64,000 bases of DNA from Bradyrhizobium sp. CCH5-F6 (lineage in GTDB: Bacteria > Pseudomonadota > Alphaproteobacteria > Rhizobiales > Xanthobacteraceae), in contig NZ_LSIC01000012.1 in NCBI RefSeq assembly GCF_001556045.1, forward strand, positions 268,488-332,487, read 5' to 3'. Both the position numbers and the translations under genes were made by a program. Below are positions 1 to 7,360 of the stretch, in pieces (position 1 is the first letter of the stretch; each line of letters opens with the position of its first letter). Below the pieces are notes generated by a model. The model was not told where the DNA came from and searched no databases. It saw only the letters and a program-made list of their open reading frames with translations.

Positions 1-339
1 CGCCAGATCGGGCTGAAGCGCGCCATGGGCATGATCCTCACCGCACGCCATGTCAGCGCCAAGGAAGGGCTCGAGCTCGGCTTCGTCAACGAGGTGGTAC
101 CGCAGGGCGAAGCCCTGACGGCCGCGCTACGCTGGGCGGAGATGATCGCCAAGAATTCGCCGATGTCGATCCGGGCCTCGAAGCAGGCGATCCAGAAGGG
201 GCTTGGCGTGTCGCTGGAGCAGGCGATCGAGGAGCAGCGCGAGTATCCCGCGGTCAAGGCGATGGTCGCCTCGCAGGACTACATCGAGGGGCCGAAGGCG
301 TTCTCGGAGAAGCGGCCCCCGAAATGGGTGGGGAAGTAG
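1..339 (+). CDS. Enoyl-CoA hydratase/isomerase family protein, 3' part
   Basis: The gene is cut by the window edge; an open frame from base 1 to the TAG at 337-339 gives the last 112 residues. The visible part is the C-terminal half of a crotonase-fold protein: the helix with GLELGFVNEVV after the active site, the SPMSIRASKQAI helix, and the typical end FSEKRPPKWVGK. Family members hydrate or isomerise enoyl-CoA thioesters in the cytoplasm. The catalytic acidic residues lie upstream of the window, so hydratase, isomerase and hydrolase cannot be told apart. A palindromic repeat (350-462) follows the stop. Confidence 0.85.
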   Translation, partial: RQIGLKRAMGMILTARHVSAKEGLELGFVNEVVPQGEALTAALRWAEMIAKNSPMSIRASKQAIQKGLGVSLEQAIEEQREYPAVKAMVASQDYIEGPKAFSEKRPPKWVGK

Positions 340-349
340 GATTGTTTCC

Positions 350-462
350 GTCATGGCCGGGCTTGTCCCGGCCATCCACGCCGCTCCTCTCGGCGTCCCC
401 AACTTCACCGGTGTCATGCCCGTCACGGAGTACTGGATCGCCCGCCTTCGCGGGCGATGACA
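350..462. repeat. Palindromic intergenic repeat, family C, copy 1
   Basis: Begins GTCATGGCCGGGCTTGTCC and ends with the hairpin CGCCCGCCTTCGCGGGCG followed by ATGAC. The left and right ends are inverted relative to each other (GTCAT...ATGAC). The terminal hairpin lies after the stops of both flanking convergent genes and could act as a bidirectional terminator. Related copies lie at 4113, 5681 and 23618. Confidence 0.75.
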
Positions 463-484
463 CCGACTATGGAGGCACGCCTCC

Positions 485-862
485 CTACCCGCCGCGCCCC
501 AGCTCGCGCTTGTAGGACGCGTAGTTCGGCTGATCTACCGCGAGCTTGTCCATCGTGGTCGCCCACAGATGCTCGGCTAACCCCGGCGTTGCCAGATCGA
601 GCTCACCTTTCGCGATACGATCGGCGAGCGCGCGATTGAGCTCGGCGACCGAGCCGTCCATGCCGAGCAGCGCGCGCAGGCGCTCCACTTCCGCGGCATC
701 GCTCCCCGCCTCCCGCGTCAGCTGCCGCGTCACGAGATCGAGAATGTTGATGGCAACGCGCAGCTTGAAGGCCTGGTGGCCTGAGATCAGCGGCGTGATG
801 TCGTTGCGGAGGAAATCGGCGACCGCTTTCGTCAGCTCGATCGGTGTCGGTTCATCCTGCAT
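485..862 (-). CDS. DUF6285 domain protein, probable partner of the adjacent kinase-like protein (LvaB-like)
   Basis: A 125-residue soluble, mostly helical protein with no signal peptide or membrane segment. It matches my memory of DUF6285: an N-terminal helix ELTKAVADFLRNDI, a central RVAINILDLVTRQL, a LLG..GSVAELNRALADRI segment and a C-terminal PNYASYKREL. It starts 3 bases after the stop of the phosphotransferase gene, so the two are almost certainly co-translated. In Pseudomonas levulinate catabolism a small protein (LvaB) of this kind is needed by the APH-type 4-hydroxyacyl-CoA kinase LvaA; I infer the same partnership here. No catalytic motif of its own is visible. Confidence 0.75.
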   Translation of the reverse strand: MQDEPTPIELTKAVADFLRNDITPLISGHQAFKLRVAINILDLVTRQLTREAGSDAAEVERLRALLGMDGSVAELNRALADRIAKGELDLATPGLAEHLWATTMDKLAVDQPNYASYKRELGRGG

Positions 863-865
863 GGC

Positions 866-1852
866 TCAACTCCCGCGCGGCACGAGCAGCCGCAACAGAT
901 CGATCTCGGTCTCGGAGGCGCGTCGGCCGATCATGGCACGCTCCATGGAATGGTCCGGCCCCTCGCGGAAGCGCTGCATCATGCCGCCGCACATGATGCC
1001 CCAGCGCAGCGTGCCCATCACTTCCCAGAATTTCACGCGCGCCGGATCAACCTTGCGACCTGCCGCCTCGTAGCCCGCGAACAGGTCCTCACGCGAACCA
1101 AAGCCGCCGACGGGCTTGTCGATCTCGCCGAAACGCCAGGAGTTAACGCAGACCCAGCCGAGATCCTCCATGGGATCGCCGAGATGAGCGAGCTCCCAGT
1201 CCAGCACGGCGCGGACGCCGTCCGCGCCGATGATGAGATTGCCGTTGCGGAAATCGCCATGCACCAGCGTGGTCTCGGCCGCGGGACCGGGATCGTGGTC
1301 GCGCAGCCAGCGCAGCGCCAGCTCGAACACGGGCTTGGGCCAGTTCAGGCTGCGATAGTCGCGCTCGAACTCGCCGATTTCCTTGGCCGACGTCATATGT
1401 CTCAGTTCGGGCAGCCTGTTCTGCGGCAGCCTGTGCAGCCCCGCGAGAATGCCGCCGATCTGCCGCGCCAGAAGCGGCCGCGCCGCAGCGTATTCGTCAT
1501 CGCGCAGGATCTTGCGCGCGATGGTCTCGCCCTCGACCCGCTGCATGATGAAGCCGGTACCGAGGTCGTCTTCCGGCACCAGCACATGCATCACGCGCGG
1601 TGACGGCACGCCGGCCTCGTAGGCGAGCTGCATCAGCTGCGCTTCCGCGGCAAGACCCGCCGCGCGCGTCGGCGCTGCGCCATAGCCCTTCGGCGAGCGG
1701 CGCAGGATCGCGCCGATCGGCCTATCGGGATGTACGATGTCGAAGCGCCAGGTTTCCTGGCTGGCGCCGCCAGACAGCTTTGCCGCTCCGGTGACGCCGG
1801 TCGCGCCCGGGTACCAGCGCGGGACGCTGCGCGAAAGCTCCGCCTCGATCAT
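866..1852 (-). CDS. APH/ACAD11-type phosphotransferase family protein (LvaA-like acyl-CoA kinase candidate)
   Basis: A 328-residue protein of the aminoglycoside phosphotransferase fold. Kinase-like features are a glycine-rich loop near residue 25 (LSGGASQETWRF), the catalytic loop LVHGDFRNGNLI, and the metal-binding AVLDWELAHLGDP. This subgroup occurs beside acyl-CoA dehydrogenases or fused to them (mammalian ACAD10/11), where it phosphorylates 4-hydroxyacyl-CoA; aminoglycoside resistance is unlikely. I chose the ATG at 1852 because it overlaps the upstream gene's stop in an ATGA junction, the usual translational coupling; an open frame continues to 1990 but lies inside the enoyl-CoA hydratase gene. 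The substrate is inferred from neighbours, not from residues. Confidence 0.85.
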   Translation of the reverse strand: MIEAELSRSVPRWYPGATGVTGAAKLSGGASQETWRFDIVHPDRPIGAILRRSPKGYGAAPTRAAGLAAEAQLMQLAYEAGVPSPRVMHVLVPEDDLGTGFIMQRVEGETIARKILRDDEYAAARPLLARQIGGILAGLHRLPQNRLPELRHMTSAKEIGEFERDYRSLNWPKPVFELALRWLRDHDPGPAAETTLVHGDFRNGNLIIGADGVRAVLDWELAHLGDPMEDLGWVCVNSWRFGEIDKPVGGFGSREDLFAGYEAAGRKVDPARVKFWEVMGTLRWGIMCGGMMQRFREGPDHSMERAMIGRRASETEIDLLRLLVPRGS

Positions 1853-2637
1853 TTGCCCTTGAACTGCGCGGGACGCTTCTCGAGAAACGCGCCGACACCC
1901 TCGCGAAAATCCTGGGTATCGCCGGCGCGGAGCTGGCACTGGAACTCGAGATTGAGCTGATCCTCGAAGGAATTTTCCGGGCTGTCCCAATAGAGCTTGC
2001 GGATCAGGGACAGTGCCACCGTCGGGCCGCTGGCGAGCTCGCGCGCCAGATTCATCGCTTCCTCCATCAGCACGCCGTCGTCATAGACGCGGTTGACAAG
2101 GCCCCATTCCAGCGCCTTCTCGGCCGGCAGCCGCTCGCCCATCAGCGACAATTCGATCGAGCGCGCCCGGCCGATGAGGCGCGGCAACAGCCAGGTCGAG
2201 CCGCAATCCGGCACGAGCCCGATGCGGCGGAACGCCTGCAGGAAATAGGACGAGCGCGCGCATAGGATCATGTCGCCGAGCAGCGCGAAGCTCATGCCGG
2301 CGCCGGCGGCGGGACCGTTGACCGCGGTGACGATCGGGCAGTGCAGATTGCGGATGCGGCGCAAGAACGGGTGGAAGCCGGTTTCCAGCGTCAGACCGGC
2401 CTTGGTCTTCTTCGACTGGTCGTTGCGGCCCTGGAGATTCGCACCGGTGCAGAACGCGCGGCCCGCGCCGGTCAGCACCACGCAGCGCACCTCGTCCTTC
2501 TTCTCCTCGATCGCATCGAGCGCCTCGGCGAGACCGCCCAGCATGTCCACGGAGACCGCGTTCATCACCTCCTGATGGTCGAGCTTGAGGATCGCGACCG
2601 AACCATCGAAATCGAGCGTGACGTGTTTGAACTGCAT
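1849..2637 (-). CDS. Enoyl-CoA hydratase/isomerase family protein, PaaG-like
   Basis: A 262-residue, full-length crotonase-fold enzyme. The oxyanion-hole region is AVNGPAAGAGMSFALLGD and the second active-site region reads FRRIGLVPDCGSTWLLPR. Here an aspartate (PDCG) stands where hydratases have glutamate, as in ring epoxide isomerase PaaG and related isomerases. The end GAFLEKRPAQFKGK also resembles PaaG. It is first in a three-gene minus operon with the kinase and DUF6285 genes, so it may instead shift or hydrate the enoyl-CoA made in that pathway. The start at 2637 gives the normal family length. Confidence 0.85.
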   Translation of the reverse strand: MQFKHVTLDFDGSVAILKLDHQEVMNAVSVDMLGGLAEALDAIEEKKDEVRCVVLTGAGRAFCTGANLQGRNDQSKKTKAGLTLETGFHPFLRRIRNLHCPIVTAVNGPAAGAGMSFALLGDMILCARSSYFLQAFRRIGLVPDCGSTWLLPRLIGRARSIELSLMGERLPAEKALEWGLVNRVYDDGVLMEEAMNLARELASGPTVALSLIRKLYWDSPENSFEDQLNLEFQCQLRAGDTQDFREGVGAFLEKRPAQFKGK

Positions 2638-2827
2638 GGTTTCCTCGTCGGTTGCGGCATGCGACAGTTTCGCAGACCGGAATTACTTTTTGCCGGGGCG
2701 CATATTTGATTTTTGTCGCGACCTTGTCCATGGTGATCGGAGCATAGCAAGCAATCTTGTGCGCAGCGGCTGATGCGCCTCATGCCGGGAAGACTTGCCA
2801 AGAATTTGCCAAGAACAGGAAACGCGC

Positions 2828-3607
2828 ATGAACCTTTTCGACCTCACCGGCCGCGTGGCCGTGATCACCGGCGGCAATGGCGGCATCGGGCTCGGCATCG
2901 CCCAGGCGCTCGCCGCCCAGGGCTGCAACGTCTCGATCTGGGGCCGCAATGCGGACAAGAACAAGGCCGCTGCCGCGAGCATGGCAGGCCTCTCCGGCAA
3001 GGTCGACACCCGCGTCTGCGACGTCACCGATCCGGCCTCGGTCAATTCCGCGATGAAGGCGACGCTCGACATTTTCGGCCGGGTCGACGGCTGCTTCGCC
3101 AATGCCGGCATCGGCGGCGGCGGCCGGCGCTCCTTCATCGAGCGCACAGAGGAGGAATGGCGCACGATGTTCGCGACCAATCTGGACGGCGTGTTCCACG
3201 CCTTCCAGGCCGCCGCGAGGCACATGACGGATCGCGCCAATGCCGGCGATCCCTTCGGCCGCCTCGTCGCGACCTCGAGCCTCGCCTCGATCTTCGGCAC
3301 GGCGCGCAACGAACATTACGCCGCGACCAAAGCCGCCATCAACGCGCTGGTGCGCGCGCTCGGCGTCGAGCTGGCGCGTTACGGCGTCACCGCCAACGCG
3401 ATCCTGCCCGGCTGGATCAAGAGCGACATGACCGCAGGGCTGATGGCCAACGACAAGTTCGTCGCCAACGTCATGCCGCGGATTCCGATGCGACGCTTCG
3501 GCGAAGCGTCCGATTTCGGCGGCATCGCGGTGTATCTGATGAGCAAGGCGTCGTCGTATCACACCGCCGATACGTTCGTGATCGACGGCGGCTATACGGC
3601 GTTCTGA
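2828..3607 (+). CDS. SDR family NAD(P)-dependent oxidoreductase
   Basis: A 259-residue classical short-chain dehydrogenase. The nucleotide-binding motif is TGGNGGIGLGIA near residue 13, the adenine-ring region has FANAGIGGGG, and the Ser-Tyr-Lys set is intact (TSSLASIFG, then HYAATKAA). The C-terminal VIDGGYTAF is typical. I placed the start at 2828 (MNLFDLTGRVAVITGG) because classical SDRs begin a few residues before the Rossmann strand; an ATG-initiated extension to 2795 is possible but poorly supported. The 190-base gap to the minus-strand hydratase gene should hold divergent promoters. It may be the LvaD-like hydroxyacid dehydrogenase of this locus. Confidence 0.9.
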   Translation: MNLFDLTGRVAVITGGNGGIGLGIAQALAAQGCNVSIWGRNADKNKAAAASMAGLSGKVDTRVCDVTDPASVNSAMKATLDIFGRVDGCFANAGIGGGGRRSFIERTEEEWRTMFATNLDGVFHAFQAAARHMTDRANAGDPFGRLVATSSLASIFGTARNEHYAATKAAINALVRALGVELARYGVTANAILPGWIKSDMTAGLMANDKFVANVMPRIPMRRFGEASDFGGIAVYLMSKASSYHTADTFVIDGGYTAF

Positions 3608-3616
3608 TCTTCCGAC

Positions 3617-3702
3617 TACCCCGGATGGAGCGAGGCGCGATCCGGGACGGCCAAAGCAAAACAGACCCGGATTTCGCTACGCTCCATCCGGGCCACAAAC
3701 TC
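3617..3702. repeat. Palindromic intergenic element (singleton)
   Basis: Inverted ends: TACCCCGGATGGAGCG on the left and CGCTCCATCCGGGC on the right, about 55 bases apart. It sits between the SDR and VOC genes and may form a long hairpin in the transcript. No second copy was noticed in the window. Confidence 0.6.
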
Positions 3703-3717
3703 TGAGGGAATGGGCAA

Positions 3718-4098
3718 ATGTTCTCACACGTCATGATCGGCACCAACGACCTCGACAAGGCCAAGGCGTTCTACGACAAGCTGCTCGGCACGCTCGATGT
3801 GCGGCCGGCCAAAGTCGACGGTCACCGGATCTTCTACATCACCAAGACCGGCGTGTTCTCGGTGTCGAAGCCGATCAACGGCGAACCGGCGACCTGCGCG
3901 AACGGCGGCACGATCGGCTTTGCCTGCGGCTCCCCGGAGCAGGTCGACAAATGGCACGAGGCCGGAGTCGCTGCCGGTGCAAAATCGATCGAGGATCCGC
4001 CCGGCGTTCGCCAGGGCCCGGGCGGCAAGCTCTATCTGGCCTACCTGCGCGATCTCGACGGCAACAAGATCTGCGCGATGCACCGGATGCCGAGCTGA
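3718..4098 (+). CDS. VOC family (glyoxalase/bleomycin-resistance fold) protein
   Basis: A 126-residue single vicinal-oxygen-chelate domain. It begins MFSHVMIGTNDLDKAKAFYD, the standard first beta-alpha-beta unit, and ends with YLRDLDGNKICAMHRMP, the glutamate/aspartate-containing final strand. Such proteins bind a divalent metal and serve as lyases, dioxygenases, isomerases or binding proteins; the substrate is not readable. A GAGGGAA ribosome site lies about 9 bases before the ATG at 3718. It may be read with the SDR gene, although a palindromic element separates them. Confidence 0.85.
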   Translation: MFSHVMIGTNDLDKAKAFYDKLLGTLDVRPAKVDGHRIFYITKTGVFSVSKPINGEPATCANGGTIGFACGSPEQVDKWHEAGVAAGAKSIEDPPGVRQGPGGKLYLAYLRDLDGNKICAMHRMPS

Positions 4099-4112
4099 CC
4101 AAGCCACCACCG

Positions 4113-4221
4113 CTGTCATGCCCCGGCTTGGCCGGGGCATCCAGTACGCCGCGGCCTCCCGGTTCAATCACGACCGTCTCTCTGGAATACTGGATCGCCC
4201 GATTCAAGTCGGGCGATGACA
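4113..4221. repeat. Palindromic intergenic repeat, family C, copy 2
   Basis: Left end CTGTCATGCCCCGGCTTGGC, middle copy of TACTGGATCGCCCG, right end GTCGGGCGATGACAG. Same architecture as 350-462, with a variant terminal hairpin (CGCCCGATTCAAGTCGGGCG). It may terminate transcription after the VOC gene. Confidence 0.75.
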
Positions 4222-4285
4222 GTTGGGGTTGCGGCGCGGGTACATCCAACCTGCGGAACCATTCAAACAACATTTCAAACGAGCT

Positions 4286-4302
4286 CGCGATATTGCATCG
4301 CG
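4286..4302. promoter_or_regulatory. Candidate operator upstream of the acyl-CoA dehydrogenase gene
   Basis: A perfect inverted repeat CGCGAT-ATTGC-ATCGCG, 93 bases before the acyl-CoA dehydrogenase start. Just upstream, TTCAAAC occurs twice (4262-4268 and 4274-4280), 12 bases apart. Short palindromes arise by chance in GC-rich DNA, so this is only a candidate; no regulator gene is adjacent. Confidence 0.3.
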
Positions 4303-4394
4303 TGGCATGGCTCGCGTGACAAAAGCGCGCTCGCACTTTGGCGGCGCTGCGACTATTCTCGCGCTCAGCACATGCTAGCGATCCGGGAGGAACA

Positions 4395-5672
4395 ATGACA
4401 AAACACGCCTACATTCCCCGCACCACCAACTACACCCTCAGTCCCGGCGACGAGCTCAACGACCTCCGCATGTCGGACCAGGTCCGCCCGCTCTATGATC
4501 ACGTCAAGAAGTTCATTCGCGACACGGTCGAGCCGATGTCGATCGAATTCGCCAAGGCGGGCGAAGGCAAGGAGGATCGCTGGAGCTTCACGCCAAAGCA
4601 GCTCGAGGTGCTGGAGAAGGCCAAGAACAAGGCCAAGCAGGAAGGCCTCTGGAACTTCTTCCTGCCCGATGACGAGACCGGCCAGGGCCTGAAGAATCTC
4701 GACTACGCCTATATCGCGGCCGAGCTCGGCAAGAGCCCGCTGGCCTCCGAGACCATGAACTGCTCGGCGCCCGACACCGGCAACATGGAAGTGCTGGAGC
4801 GCGTCGGGACCAAGGAGCAGAAGGAGAAGTGGCTGAAACCGCTGCTCAACGGCGAGATCCGTTCGGCCTATGTGATGACCGAGCCGAACGTCGCCTCCTC
4901 CGATGCCAAGAACATCTCGACCACCGCCAAGCTCGTCGGCGACGAATGGGTCATCAACGGCGAGAAGTACTACATCTCGGGCGTCGGCGACCCCCGCTGC
5001 AAGATCCTCATCGTCATGGTGAAGACCAATCCGGATGCGGCGCCGAGCAAGCAGCAGTCACAGATCCTGGTGCCCCGCGACACGCCCGGCGTCGAGGTGC
5101 TCGGGCCCATGTACGTGTTCGGCCAGGACCACGCCCCGCGCGGCCACATGCACATGCGCTTCAACAACGTTCGCGTGCCGAAGGAGAACATCCTGCTCGG
5201 CGAAGGCCGCGGCTTCGAGATCTCGCAGCTCCGCCTCGGACCGGGCCGCATCCATCACTGCATGCGCACCATCGGCAAGGCCGAGAAGGCGCTCGATCTC
5301 ATGGTGCAGCGCGGCCTCACCCGCGAGGCCTTCGGCAAGAAGATCGCCCATCTCGGCGGCAACATGCAGATCATCGCGCAGGCGCGCTGCGAGATCGAGG
5401 CGATGCGGCTGATGGTGCTGAAGGCGGCCAAGGCGATGGACGTGCTCGGCAACAAGGAGGCCCGCGTCTGGGTCTCCATGGTCAAGGCCATGGTGCCGGA
5501 GCGCGCCTGCAAGATCATCGACCAGGCGATCCAGATGCACGGCGCCACCGGCATCTCGCACTGGACCCCGCTCGCCGAGATGTACCAGGACGTACGCCAT
5601 CTGCGCTTCGCCGACGGTCCGGACGAGGTGCACTGGATGGTGGTCGGCCGCCACGAGCTGAGCATGGCGTGA
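4395..5672 (+). CDS. Acyl-CoA dehydrogenase family protein (ACAD11/LvaC-like)
   Basis: A 425-residue FAD-dependent acyl-CoA dehydrogenase fold. The flavin-contact segment is YVMTEPNVASSDAKN, the beta domain has WVINGEKYYISG, and the C-terminal helices contain CKIIDQAIQMHGATGISH and DGPDEVHWMVVGRHEL, a pattern I associate with the ACAD10/11 branch. In that branch the dehydrogenase domain can remove phosphate from 4-phosphoacyl-CoA to give 2-enoyl-CoA, which would fit the kinase gene at 866-1852. Start at 4395: GGGAGG precedes the ATG by five bases. Plain alpha,beta-dehydrogenation remains possible. Confidence 0.88.
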   Translation: MTKHAYIPRTTNYTLSPGDELNDLRMSDQVRPLYDHVKKFIRDTVEPMSIEFAKAGEGKEDRWSFTPKQLEVLEKAKNKAKQEGLWNFFLPDDETGQGLKNLDYAYIAAELGKSPLASETMNCSAPDTGNMEVLERVGTKEQKEKWLKPLLNGEIRSAYVMTEPNVASSDAKNISTTAKLVGDEWVINGEKYYISGVGDPRCKILIVMVKTNPDAAPSKQQSQILVPRDTPGVEVLGPMYVFGQDHAPRGHMHMRFNNVRVPKENILLGEGRGFEISQLRLGPGRIHHCMRTIGKAEKALDLMVQRGLTREAFGKKIAHLGGNMQIIAQARCEIEAMRLMVLKAAKAMDVLGNKEARVWVSMVKAMVPERACKIIDQAIQMHGATGISHWTPLAEMYQDVRHLRFADGPDEVHWMVVGRHELSMA

Positions 5673-5680
5673 TCTCAACT

Positions 5681-5766
5681 CGTCATGCGCGGGCTTGACC
5701 CGCGCATCCATCGGAGGGGACATCTCTTCAGGATGATGGATTGCCGGGTCAAGCCCGGCAATGACG
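5681..5766. repeat. Palindromic intergenic repeat, family C, copy 3
   Basis: Left end CGTCATGCGCGGGCTTGACC, right end GGTCAAGCCCGGCAATGACG: two halves of a long interrupted palindrome. It lies between the acyl-CoA dehydrogenase and flavin reductase genes and ends 19 bases before the latter's start codon. Confidence 0.75.
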
Positions 5767-5784
5767 ACTTGCCGAGGAGCGACC

Positions 5785-6402
5785 ATGGACTATGCCGCCA
5801 GCGACCTGACGCCACGCGAGCGCTACAAGGTGCTGACCTCGTTCATCTTGCCGCGGCCGATCGCGTGGGTGACCTCGCTCGGGCCGACCGGCGTGGTCAA
5901 CGCCGCACCGTTCAGCTTCTTCAACGCGTTCTGCGAGGATCCGCCGCTGTGCATGTTCGCGGCGAACCGCAAGCCGAACGGACAGGACAAGGACACGTTC
6001 CTCAACATCCAGCGCACCGGCGAGTTCGTGGTCAACATCGCCGACGAGCCGCTGGCGAAAGCGATGCACGAGAGCAGCGGCGATTTTCCGCCCGAGATCG
6101 GCGAGCCCGACTATCTCGGACTGAAGCTCGCCCCCTCGGCCAAGGTCGCCGTGCCGCGTCTCGCCGACGCGCCGTGGGCGATGGAGTGCAAGCTGTGGAA
6201 GCTGATCGACGTCAACAATGATCGTCGCTTGATCATGGGCGAAGGCATCCACTTCCACATCCGCGACGAGCTTTGGGACGACAAGGCGATGCGGGTGCAC
6301 ATGGATCGCTACCACCCGATCGGCCGCATGTTCGCCGACCGCTACTGCCGCACGGACGACCGCCTGGTGTTTCCAGCGGCGGAGGGCATCAAGACGAAAT
6401 AG
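5785..6402 (+). CDS. Flavin reductase family protein (FMN-binding split barrel)
   Basis: A 205-residue protein of the flavin-reductase-like split-barrel fold. The N-terminal part LPRPIAWVTSLGPTGVVNAAPFS is the conserved FMN-binding strand pair, followed by NRKPNGQDKDTFLNI and GEFVVNI. Such proteins reduce FMN with NAD(P)H for partner monooxygenases or act as oxidoreductases themselves. Start at 5785 is preceded by GAGGAG; the longer frame from 5761 begins inside a repeat. The next gene starts 18 bases after the stop, so the two are probably co-transcribed. Confidence 0.88.
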   Translation: MDYAASDLTPRERYKVLTSFILPRPIAWVTSLGPTGVVNAAPFSFFNAFCEDPPLCMFAANRKPNGQDKDTFLNIQRTGEFVVNIADEPLAKAMHESSGDFPPEIGEPDYLGLKLAPSAKVAVPRLADAPWAMECKLWKLIDVNNDRRLIMGEGIHFHIRDELWDDKAMRVHMDRYHPIGRMFADRYCRTDDRLVFPAAEGIKTK

Positions 6403-6419
6403 CTGAACCCAGGAGCGAG

Positions 6420-7148
6420 ATGATGCCGGAAGCCTTTCGCGACAACGAAGAACGTGAGCGGTTCGAGCTCGACGTCGACGGGCCGATCGCCTTCGTCACC
6501 TACCGCAAGACCGACGGCGCGATCACGCTGGTGCACACCGAGGTGCCGCCAGAGCTTGGTGGCCGCGGCATCGGCTCGAAGCTCGGCCGCGCCACGCTGG
6601 AGGCGGTGCGTGCGCAGGGGCGTAAGCTCTCCGTCGAGTGCGACTTCATCCGCAACTTCATGCGGAAGAATCCTGATTACAATGACCTCCTCGCCGAGGG
6701 CGATGACGCCCATGCCGAGCCGCAGGCAAGCCATTCCGCCAGCTGTTTTTGCGGAGCCGTCGAGGTCGAGGTCAACGGCAAGCCGATGTTTTCAGGCTAC
6801 TGCCACTGCGCCGATTGCCAGGCATGGTCGGCCGCTCCGATCAACGCTTTCAGCCTTTGGAAATCGGACAACGTGCGCATCACCAAGGGCGAGGCAGAGC
6901 TCGGGACGTTCAACAAGACCGAGCATTCCTATCGAAAGTTCTGCAAACGCTGCGGCGGCCACGTCATGACCGAGCATCCGCGGATGCGGCTGATCGACGT
7001 CTACGCCAATCTGCTGAAGGGGTACCAGCACCAGCCGACCCTGCATGCGAACTACGCTAGCAAGATGGTGTCGGTCAGGGATGGCCTGCCGAAATACGCC
7101 GACCTGCCGGCGGAGCTCGGCGGGTCCGGAGAGATGTTGCCGGATTGA
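6420..7148 (+). CDS. GNAT-GFA two-domain fusion protein
   Basis: A 242-residue protein with two domains. Residues 13-92 are a minimal YjdJ-like GNAT acetyltransferase: VHTEVPPELGGRGIGSKL carries the acetyl-CoA loop and SVECDFIRNFMRKNPDY the final helix-strand. Residues 105-235 are a GFA (glutathione-dependent formaldehyde-activating type) zinc domain with cysteines in SCFCGAV, YCHCADCQAWS and FCKRCGG. There is no stop or frameshift between them. Start: GGAGCGAG lies just before ATGATG at 6420/6423. Small GNATs of this kind may use free amines or thiols, and GFA domains bind glutathione adducts; the combined substrate is unknown. Confidence 0.88.
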   Translation: MMPEAFRDNEERERFELDVDGPIAFVTYRKTDGAITLVHTEVPPELGGRGIGSKLGRATLEAVRAQGRKLSVECDFIRNFMRKNPDYNDLLAEGDDAHAEPQASHSASCFCGAVEVEVNGKPMFSGYCHCADCQAWSAAPINAFSLWKSDNVRITKGEAELGTFNKTEHSYRKFCKRCGGHVMTEHPRMRLIDVYANLLKGYQHQPTLHANYASKMVSVRDGLPKYADLPAELGGSGEMLPD

Positions 7149-7212
7149 GGCGAGGCGCCTATCAAGCCGCAGGCGGTCGCATGTGCAGCGCTGCGGCTCA
7201 GCCGGCGCGCAC

Positions 7213-7352
7213 GCCTCATCCTTCGAGACGGCGCTAACGCGCCTCCTCAGGATGAGGCTAATCAGCGTTCGTGCCCGTTCAAACTGTATCCGCGCACTCC
7301 GCACCTCATCCTGAGGAGCCCGCCGAAGGCGGGCGTCTCGAAGGATGGCCGC
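7213..7352. repeat. Palindromic intergenic repeat, family D, copy 1 (two units)
   Basis: Contains CCTCATCCTTCGAGACGGCG...CCTCCTCAGGATGAGG (7214-7258) and, 45 bases later, CCTCATCCTGAGGAGCCCGC...CGTCTCGAAGGATGG. Each unit is an interrupted palindrome. It lies between the convergent GNAT-GFA and YghU genes and could terminate both. Related units are at 9650 and 52246. Confidence 0.75.
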
Positions 7353-7360
7353 AGAGAAAA

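Noticed and set aside
350-450. CRISPR-like interpretation of the repeated palindromes
   Set aside because: Copies are dispersed over the window, not regularly spaced, and no cas gene is present.
866-1852. Aminoglycoside resistance by the APH-fold protein
   Set aside because: Sequence type and neighbours (DUF6285, ACAD11-like, crotonase) point to acyl-CoA metabolism.
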